A stretch of DNA of 64,000 bases from Uranotaenia lowii. Its lineage: Eukaryota; Arthropoda; Insecta; Diptera; Culicidae. Position 1 is the first letter of the stretch, and every line of letters starts with the position of its first letter. A model generated the notes under the pieces. It searched no databases. It was not told where the DNA came from and saw nothing but the letters and a program-made list of their open reading frames with translations. The position numbers were made by a program, and so were the translations under genes. Below are positions 56,726 through 64,000 of the stretch, in pieces. Where the stretch lies: the NCBI RefSeq assembly GCF_029784155.1, contig NC_073693.1, forward strand, positions 143,780,843 to 143,844,842, in the 5' to 3' direction.

Positions 56726-59224
56726 TTTTTTTTTAGTTGGTAACCACAGGTGGTAAATCCAGGTTTACGGATTGTATTCCAAGGCACGGCGAGCCACCGC
56801 ATCCCCCCAGTTTGCTACTCTGGGTCCATGGGTACAATGGGAAGACTCATGATATACTCCGTGTATATCCCCTACTCCCTAAACTCCACCTGGGGCCGCA
56901 GACCTGGTTCCCACCTCGAACTGTTTAGTACACTATACTTCAATAGTGGGAGGTCTATTCGCGCTAATGCGCTCCAAGGCAATACTCATTAACGAGACCA
57001 CTTTCAGCAAAACCTCTCATCCTTACGACTCGACGCCTGAACTCTCCTCTAACGACTTGAGAACCGACATCTCCTCGCAATGACTCGAGATTCCCACACA
57101 AACCTCTCCTCTTCGCGACTTGAGGCCTGATCTCTCCTCTAACAACTTCAGATCCGACCCCTTCTCGCATCGACTCGAGGTTTACTTCTCCTCTGCACGA
57201 TTCAAGGCCCGATCTCTCCTCTATCGACTTGAAATCTGACCTCTCCTCGTAATGACTCGAGGTGACTACTTGTACCCCTCCTCTTGTTGGTAAGGGGCCT
57301 GATCCCTCCTCTTACGACTCCAGACCCGACCCCTTATCATAAAGACTCGGGGTTTACCACACAAACCTCTCTGCCTGAAGGTTTAAGGGCCTGACCTCTC
57401 CTCTAACGACTCGAGGACCGACCTCTTATCTTCAGGGTTCGAGGTTTGCCACCTTGCCCGTCGTGTGCCTGATCGAGAGCAGCTTATCCTAGACTCGCGC
57501 CTGTCACGGCTTACGCGCGGTACTTAACGCAACGACTCGGACGATTCCCGACGAAGACGTCATCCTACTCCGACTCGAATGGCTCACCCGGCGTCGAGAG
57601 CCACTCTACCCGTGGTTATTCCCCGAAAGTGGAATAACCCTTTCCCAACGATTTCCACTGCGAAGAAGGTCAAGTCTTATCCCCGCAGCTTCTGTCGTTG
57701 AGAACCGCCCTACTCGCATACTCCCTGAAGGTGGAGCATCTTACGCACGAACGCGGCGCACCCATGCATCCGCTACGCAGAATGTATTGTCTTATCTTTG
57801 TAGCTTCAAACCGTGGGGTCGGAAGCACTCTACTCGACAGCCCCCCGTCGATAGGCTCAGTCTATTCCGACCGTTGTCCGGTTTTTTTTTATCCCCCTTG
57901 GCTGGCAACCCTAGGATTTTTGGCCCGCGGATTTTCCTGCCCGTTGTGTGCCAGATCGAGAGCAGCTTGTCCTGGACTTGCGCCTGTCACAGCACACGTA
58001 CGGGACTTGGAACGCTACGACTCGGATGTTTCCCGACGGTGACGACATCCTACATCGACTCGAGAGGCTCGCCCGGCAACGAGAGCCTCTCTACCAGTGG
58101 GTATCCCCCGACAGTGGTTAACCCTCTTCCCTCAAGATCCGCTACGAGGAAGGTAAATTCTTATCCCCGTAGTTTCCCTCTTAGGAAGCGGCACTACTCG
58201 GTATCCCCCGACATTGGGGTATCCTACGCACGTTCACGGCGCACTCCTGACCTCCGCTACGCAGAAGATGTTGCCTTATCTTTGTAGCTTCGATCAAGGG
58301 AACGGACGCACACTACTCAGATGCTCCCCGTCGATGGAGTCATCCTACACCGTTCGCGGACTGCCGTTGGGTCCAGCTCCTCTGCAGGGCAGTCATGATC
58401 CGGGTGAACCCATCGCTGACCGCATGTCAAGTGTTGGAATCCGCACACATCCTCTGTACAACGTTATCTGCTGTCGTGTCGGGCCCACAGGCGGCAAATA
58501 TGGAAGTACGTACCGCCGCAATCCTCGGACAGACAAACACCACATGCTCAGGTGTTTCCTCTTCTCCACCACAATCTGGGCAATATGGCGAGGCTACATG
58601 TCCAAACCAGTAGTGGTACTTCATGAAGCATCCATGACCAGTCAGGAATTGCGTCATATAGAAGTCCACTTCACCGTGCCTTCTTCCGATCCAGCTCCCG
58701 ATGTGCGGGATCAGACGATGGGTCCACCTTCCTCTCGTTTAGCTGTCCCACAGCTGCTGCCAGTTGGACATCGAGTCCTCATTGGCGTGATCTCGTACGT
58801 TGGGCGTGTCTTTGTTGTCGTAGCAATAGACATCCTCCTCAAGCAAAACCGAGATGGGCATGACACCCGCTACTACACAGGCGGCATCGGACGACATGGT
58901 CCGGTATCCGCTGATAACCCGTAGGTTCATCAGCCGCTGAACTCTGCTAAGTCGCTGCAGGTTACAGTTTCTTCCCAGGGCCTGCCTCCAGGCCGCTGTT
59001 CCGTACCGCAAGACCGATGTGGTCACACTTTCCAGGATCCGCCTTTTGCTGCTTTGGATGGCCGAGGAGTTCTGCATCATCCGTGTGAGTGCGGCCGTGG
59101 CCTTTGCCGCTCTCTTGCACACGTATTTGACATGGCTCGTGAAGCTGAGCATGTCGTCTATCATCACCCCTAGGTACTTGATTGCGCGTTTGGACACGAT
59201 ATTGAACGGTCCAACGGCAATGGT
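56726..59224 (-). mobile_element. R1-clade LINE, 5'-truncated, inserted in an RTE-type LINE with 12-bp TSD
   Basis: The 2499-bp insertion is bounded by ACTCCGTTCTCC at 56714-56725 and 59225-59236. The 3' end carries a T run on plus (an A tail on minus) preceded by GGTTACCAACT. Coding remnants occupy 59224-58380. The 3' UTR runs from there to 56736, contains repeated GAGGAGAGGTC-like units and GTCGGGGGATACC-type blocks, and matches the UTR of the copy at 22130-24092. Confidence 0.92.
58380..59224 (-). pseudogene. R1-clade ORF2 C-terminal part, two in-frame stops
   Basis: The post-palm and C-terminal region of an R1-clade reverse transcriptase: AIKYLGVMIDDMLSFTSHVK, AATAALTRMM-like helix, SSKRRILESVTTSVLRYGTA, LMNLRVISGYRTMSSDAACV and AGVMPISVLLEEDVYCY. 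A single TAA follows NWQQLWDS. The frame goes on with TRGRWTHRLIPHIGSW, RRHGEVDFYMTQFLTGHGCF and a CX2CX8HX4C finger (CPDC...HVVFVC). A TGA replaces the Trp codon expected after CADSNT, then HAVSDGFTRIMTALQRSW. Both stops look like simple point changes, so the copy is relatively young. Endonuclease and the RT palm with its YADD motif are absent because of 5' truncation. Confidence 0.9.
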
Positions 59225-59862
59225 ACTCCGTTCTCCTGCACGCCGCCAAAGATGTACGCATGTCTCGGGCCCATAGAGAACAACCGGTCTATTGAGCGTC
59301 ATGTACAGGTTGCATTTCGTGCGAGGTCTAAGCCTTCACGACCTCAGTTGCTTGTGGAGTCCATAGTAGACACGACTTCCGCTGATCGTTTTCCGACGGA
59401 TCTCACAGCTGGTGTAACGCTCACCAGTGAGCCGAGAGCCAAGATAGACAGAGTCGTATTAGACGTATTAACCATCAACCCAATCCTGCCTGCTTCGCTG
59501 TTTAGTATGCGGTAGATCTCCTCCACCGCCGCAGATGATCTGCCGACTATATCAATGCCATCGGCAAAGAGGATAAGTTGACAGGATCTGTTGAAAATAG
59601 TGCCCCGTATTTCGCCCACCGCTCGTCGAATAACACCTGCTAGCGCCACGTTGAAAATAATGCAGGATAGACCACCGTCTTGTCGAAGCTCCCTGCGTGA
59701 TTCGAATGAACTCGACAATTCACCCGAAATTCGCACATAGCACTGCGTTCCATCCATCGTCGCCTTGATCAGTCCGGTCAGCTTTCCGAGAAAACAGTTC
59801 TCTTCTATAATTTTTCATAGCCCGTCACGGTCAATCATGTCTGTTGTGGTATCATCTCGGCT
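59225..59862 (-). pseudogene. RTE-type LINE reverse transcriptase fragment, 5' side of the R1 insertion
   Basis: Minus-strand order: MIDRDGL-stop-KIIEEN, KLTGLIKATMDGTQCYVRIS, SFESRRELRQDGGLSCIIFN, GTIFNRSCQLILFADGIDIV, then TLNRPVVLYGPETC and IFGGVQENGV at the insertion point. These are motifs of the RTE clade. The catalytic FADD has become FADG and the frame shifts, so it is dead. With 56632-56725 it forms the older LINE that received the R1 copy. Confidence 0.85.
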
Positions 59863-60289
59863 CTTAATAAGTGTTAGTTAAGAAAGTCGTTGACAGATGC
59901 GGCCGGGAATTTAGACCTACCCGAAAAAGATCTAAATGAGCTTCCTAGAGGTTATAAGCTCTGTTCAACAGAGCTGAAAAACACTCAGGTTTTTTTCTTG
60001 TTGGGGAGAGACTCAACTGCGACCATTAAGTTGATCTATTGTGGTATTACCCGCGTTATTATTTTTACTTTGCTATGCTACTTGACACCCCTGCACTATT
60101 GGTTGAAGTTGTTTACCGGTAGCACTACGAGCACACACATATAGGATCTAGGTAGATAAGATCTCCAAGTGCAATCTAAGGTTCCTTGAAAAGATCCATC
60201 CACATGCATGTGCTGCATCACGGCATACACGTCTAGCATTTCACTAATGCTTAAACCGACAACCTTCATCACACTATGTGTGCCAGGTT
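59863..60289. other. Unassigned DNA
   Basis: No element limits or gene recognised between the RTE-type fragment and the SINE. Confidence 0.4.
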
Positions 60290-60365
60290 ATGTCACGACC
60301 AGGATTCGATCTCATGAACTTGGCTTAGAAGACAAGGATGCTATCCTCAAGGCCACGATCTGCTG
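60290..60365 (-). repeat. tRNA-derived SINE (family also at 37671-37745)
   Basis: On the minus strand GTGGCCTTGAGGATAGCATC, CTTGTCTTCTAAGCCAAGTT and CATGAGATCGAATCCTGGTC reproduce the order and spacing of the copy at 37671-37745. A and B boxes are recognisable. Confidence 0.6.
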
Positions 60366-60859
60366 GCAACACTCAGGTTTAAAGTTATGCTTATTCCCTC
60401 TCCCGTTTATACAGTATACCACTACAAAGTATTACTCCAGAAGTGTAGTGTAGAACATTATCTTGTTTTTGTCACTCTGTTCTCCCGTTCTCAACTTAAG
60501 CTAGGTAGAACAGTCCACACCAATCCGCCGTGCTATACACATCGCATAATAAAACCCCCATATTCAAACCGAGAAATAAAGTTTTGTGTTTCGAGTTAAA
60601 CTAAAATTTGCGAGTTTCAAATCGTGGCCAAAACTGTGTTCCGGTCCCAAAACAATGTCAACTTTCAAGTTGATGGTGCGTAGGGACTAGATGTTCACGG
60701 CATTTTTAAATGATTTGCCGTAATGTTGACCACCCCTACATTTAGCCAACAGTGAGGACAGGGATCGATCAGGAGTTCTCATAGTCAAATTTGTCACCCT
60801 ACTTGTAGGTGGGACATATAACCCCCCTCCCCCTCCACCGGTACCTGTATTTTTTTTGT
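60366..60859. other. Unassigned DNA
   Basis: No supported gene. A G/C-rich run (CCCCCCTCCCCCTCC near 60822) falls in an open minus frame but encodes only a glycine stretch. Confidence 0.4.
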
Positions 60860-60896
60860 CAAGGACCATCAGCTGATGTAAGCAATCGGCCATTTA
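60860..60896 (-). pseudogene. LINE RT fragment on the far side of the mariner insertion
   Basis: The minus-strand reading MADCLHQLMV matches the conserved RT segment that normally follows the GKDGIAAELI block. That block ends at 62228 on the other side of the mariner element, so the mariner split one LINE. The fragment is lost after LMVLD. Confidence 0.55.
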
Positions 60897-62227
60897 CAGG
60901 GTCGAGCAATTGAACTGCTACATTGGAATTAACAAATAATTTGATCAAAACAAAAACTTTTTCTTTCAAATTTAATACGATTTACATCAAAACAGATCAT
61001 ATTTTTAAAATCCATTGGCCTTCCTTTCCTTTTTTTTCCTTTCGATTTTTTGTCCTTGAGCTTAACCACTCGCTGCAGAAGCTCAAGGCACATATTCTAA
61101 AAAGCCGAGAGCTGGTATTTTATCCGAAGACTCAACTAGATGGTGCTTCAGAACTTCCAATCCGTCATGTTTTGAAGAGTAGACTTCGGGCTACTGTATA
61201 CCCTAGACAACCAAGTCCATAGGGTTCAAGTTCGGTGAACTCCCCGACCACTCCGTACTCGAAATTAACCCTCGAAATTTAACCCTCGAAAAAAATTCGC
61301 ACCCAAAAATTGGGAGCTCTTTCCTTCGTAAGCCAATGCGAAGTTCTGCTGAAAAACCACCAACCAAAACCAAAATTAGGACGTGTCCACAGTTCGAGGA
61401 CATGCCATAGAACTATTTTCGATACGTATGTATATACGATTGATCTACACCTCTTCAGGGTGTTCGTTTGGTCTTCACCAGGAAAGTACGGGCGATTTCG
61501 ACCCAGACCTTTAATAAGATAGATTTCTGTCGTCTTCTGGCCTTTAATATGTGTGTATAGGTTCGTGATCTTACTGGCAACCAAAATCTGTAGTTCTTTT
61601 TTTTTCACGACCCGCTGTACGGCGACGAATTCATCGGCAAGAAACACGATATTCGCCAAATTTTTCATGCGCGGACCGCGTAAGCAGCGCTTTCGCCCTT
61701 TCTACCCATTCTTGCTTCTGTTCAAACGAAAGGTCTTGAAATCTTAGAATCTTGTAAGGCTGGGCCTAAAGATCATCTTCCAAGATCCGACGTATTGAAA
61801 TCTATCGCCAATTTAGTGTTACTACGTCAAGAAATTCTCTCAGGGTGCATCTTGATGATCTTCACCATGGTAGGTGTCGCCACTGTAGCTTGACGATCCC
61901 CACCATACTATACTTGGGTACTTCTGATCTCCAGGTATCTTCCAAGTTCAAGCCAAAATAAAAATAAAAATACATACACTTATTGAACAACTCACGCAAT
62001 ATGTCTTTCTACCGTTTCACAGCCTGGAACTAGGCAATCAAAGCACTACGTTAAGGTTCGAGGACTATTTTTACAAAAAAAAACACATGATTACAAAATT
62101 AACAAAAATACCCTCTGACGTTTTAGACATAATGTTAACAAGGTGACAAGGTGTCATCTAACTCAGTTTTGTATACTTCGAAATAATCACTCTTAAAGTT
62201 TTGTAGCAGTTCAATTGCCGGACCCTG
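60897..62227 (-). mobile_element. Mariner-type transposon with 26-bp TIRs and TA target, decayed
   Basis: Ends read CAGGGTC, two differing bases, then GCAATTGAACTGCTACA inward (24 of 26 identical), with TA on both sides (60895-60896, 62228-62229). The 1331-bp size is normal for mariner. The interior has a broken transposase on the minus strand. Confidence 0.88.
61060..61745 (-). pseudogene. Mariner-like transposase remnant
   Basis: Minus-strand fragments in several frames: RLNRSKNG and FGEYRVFLADE (resembling the first catalytic region), then near 61270-61200 TEWSGSSPNLNPMDLVV followed by a stop where Trp is expected. SPNLNPMD matches the last catalytic block (SPDLNPMD) of mariner transposases. 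A following VYSSKHDGLEVLKHHLVESS resembles the family C-terminus. The frames and stops exclude activity. Confidence 0.6.
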
Positions 62228-62565
62228 TATATGAGTGCAGCTGCGATGATATCCTTCCCAGCCGACTTGTTGCTCTTCTGCTGCTAGCGAATGGCTTCCT
62301 CAATTTCGCTTATCGTTGGGAGTGGACTCCACCTCGTCGTTGAATACGCCGCACGTCACGCGGCATGAAGCTTTTGCAAGATGCGTTGAATTTCTGCAAG
62401 AACATTCGTGTTTTCAGCTTCAGCTCCTCCTCCTTCAGGCGGCGTTTTTTCTCCTGGAAAATTCGGACTTGCTGCCTCTTCCGCTGTCGGTAACTTTCTA
62501 CGTTTCGACGGGAGCTTCTCTATTCGTCCATCACCCTCCTACTTTTCTCGTCGACCTCAGGTTGC
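62228..62565 (-). pseudogene. LINE endonuclease-RT linker and start of RT
   Basis: Minus-strand reading RQRKRQQVRIFQEKKRRLKE, then FLQKFNASCKSFMPRDVR, then PTISEIEEAIR-stop-QQKSNKSAGKDIIAAALIY. This is the linker and RT fingers (consensus NKSAGKDGIAAELI) of LINEs common in Diptera. It ends at the TA where the mariner inserted. Confidence 0.75.
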
Positions 62566-63215
62566 TTCTTACTTACTTACTTACTTAATGATCCTGTGTT
62601 TATGTTCCGGTGCATGGGGCCGTGGTAAAAGAACTCCAATATTGACAATCCGGCGCTAGCGTTTTCACTGGTCCCAGTCAAGGTTCTCGTCGACAGTTCG
62701 GATTTCAGCGGCTAGGATTCGCCGCCACGAGCTTCTGGGTCTGCCTCGCCTTCGATGTCCTTCTGTATTCGATTCGAGCGCTTCGCTGCAAATTTCGTTT
62801 TCATCTCTTCGCAGCGTGTGTCCAATCCATTTCCACTTACGTTCTCGAATCTCGATTTCTAGCGTCTTTTGATGACACGTTTGAGGTCCAGTTGGTTCAG
62901 TCGTGCGATATTTAACTGAAGCGGGTGTCGGTTTCGAATGTTGTTCATTACGGAGAGCTTTAGGCGCATCTTCACCATCACCAGATAGTGGTCTAACTCG
63001 ATGTTGGCGCCTCGACAGGTTCTGACGTTGATGATGTCCTAAAAATGTCGGCTGGCTATCAAAACATGGTTGATCTGTGATTACGTTTGATACGGTGATT
63101 TCCAGGTGTACTTGTGTGGGGGGCGATGCTGAAAAAAGGTACTGCGTACGGTTCGTATTTGATAGCGCATGATTTGCGAGATTTCGTAGACTATAGCACG
63201 TCACGACTGTTCGTC
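62566..63215 (-). pseudogene. Internally deleted LINE: endonuclease end joined to C-terminus and (GTAA)n tail
   Basis: On the minus strand the endonuclease part reads QINHVLIASRHFLDIINVRT and CRGANIELDHYLVMVKMRLK (63075-62960). After a short stretch the C-terminal part follows, with RERKWKWIGHTLRRDENEIC and RRRGRPRSSWRRILAAEIRT (62850-62680). It ends in a tail of GTAA units (CTTA on plus, 62566-62586). The whole RT domain is missing between the two parts. The tail abuts the linker of a second LINE copy. Confidence 0.75.
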
Positions 63216-63289
63216 GCGATACATTTCACGCACACATTTTCAGCATTCAAATAATGAAGTTGTTGACTCCTTGAAATTACCCTGGGCAA

Positions 63290-64000
63290 TGCCCAGTGGT
63301 CATAAAAAGATAGCATGTTCTGCCGATTCCTCCGTTTCTACGCATTCCGGGGTATATGGCGTGCTGATAAGTTTAAACCGATGAAGGTATTGCTTAAAGC
63401 ACTCATGACCCGAAAGGAACTGCATCAGGTAGAAGTTGACAGCTCCTTACTCCCAATTTATTTAACCATGCGTCCACTTAGCGTTGTTCGATGCGTCCCC
63501 TTTTTCCTGCCACTTGAGCATTAACGCTGTTTGTTGAGTTTTACGCACTCCTCTCACAGCTCTTGTTTCGTAACACTCCATACCCTCCGCTAGAGTTATG
63601 TTGATGGGAATCATGCCCGCGATGACAAAAGCTGCATCTGCTGATATGGTCCCAAGAAACTCGCTTGGCTATCAGTCGATGTTTGCTCCGTAATTTGTAT
63701 CTGTTACGCTCTTCTTTCATGCCGAAGCTCCAGGCTGCTCCTCCGTATCGTAGTTTCGAGAGTGCTACGCTCGCAACGAGACTTCTCTTGCTACTCCTTG
63801 GAACATGGCAGTTCGGCATAATCCAGTCCAATGAATCGATGATGCACTTTCACAACAGTATTTGACATGCGCATCAAAACTTAAGCGATTATCGATCATT
63901 ACTCCAAGGTATTTCAGATGCTGTTTTGAAGATGTCGTGTGTCCTCCAACTCTCCATGAGCGGCACAACTCTATTGTTGATCACGAGTAGAACTTCGGTT
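63290..64000 (-). pseudogene. R1-clade LINE fragment, runs off the window
   Basis: Minus-strand pieces in changing frames: KYLGVMIDNRLSFDAHVKYC (near 63900), SSKRSLVASVALSKLRYGGA (near 63780-63720), and the C-terminal QFLSGHECFKQYLHRF (near 63420). The order matches the R1 copies at 22.1 and 58.4 kb but with more frameshifts, so this copy is older or from a related family. Confidence 0.75.

Noticed and set aside
57698..58924. Plus-strand ORFs of 114-236 codons in the R1 3' UTR and C-terminal region
   Set aside because: Antisense to a recognised R1-clade ORF and its reiterated UTR; composition follows the repeats.

Overview
The window looks like nuclear DNA of a dipteran insect, most probably a mosquito. 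The evidence is an intact transposase whose last two catalytic residues are 37 residues apart (the ITmD37E type, described from mosquitoes), I-, R1-, RTE- and Jockey-type non-LTR retrotransposons, tRNA-derived SINEs, a short non-autonomous Helitron, and AT-rich, intron-like DNA with little host coding sequence. There are no bacterial genes, operons or CRISPR arrays. Two runs of exactly 500 N (11501-12000 and 37001-37500) are gaps. The genus cannot be named from sequence alone.

Layout. 1-4.8 kb is AT-rich unassigned DNA. 5.05-8.3 kb is a satellite of about 40 units with a period near 82 bp, bracketed by ~85-bp direct repeats. 12.5-17.6 kb holds a tRNA-like SINE, a two-copy repeat, a 1.27-kb insertion with a 22-bp target-site duplication, a hAT-type MITE, a Helitron end and a TA-flanked MITE. 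18.5-22 kb and 24.5-26.8 kb are host-like islands with GAGAG/CTCTC clusters. 22.1-24.1 kb is a decayed R1-clade LINE. 27.3-29.3 kb is a Jockey-like LINE relic between 23-bp inverted repeats. 30.04-32.46 kb is a hAT-like element with an intact ITmD37E transposon inside it. 34.3-34.9 kb is a Helitron with a triplicated 5' end. 37.7-39.4 kb holds SINEs and another MITE.

41.2-53.1 kb is the most striking part. A near-perfect 9-bp minisatellite (281 consecutive units before its first ATT variant) is interrupted by an almost complete I-clade retrotransposon: ORF1 with three zinc knuckles and a C-terminal AT-hook, and ORF2 with endonuclease, reverse transcriptase and RNase H. Its RNase H region is in turn split by a 5'-truncated LINE of another clade. 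56.6-59.9 kb is an RTE-type LINE split by an R1-clade LINE with a 12-bp target-site duplication. 60.9-62.2 kb is a decayed mariner with 26-bp terminal repeats inside another LINE, followed by further LINE mosaics to the window end.

The only stretch that reads like a host coding exon is a short first exon on the minus strand (54898-54984) ending in a canonical splice donor. The window is therefore best read as intergenic or long-intron DNA built by successive nested transpositions. The relative order of several insertions can be read directly from duplicated target sites. A MITE family with TAAGGTTGCCAGA termini and 8-bp target duplications occurs in at least four bounded copies.
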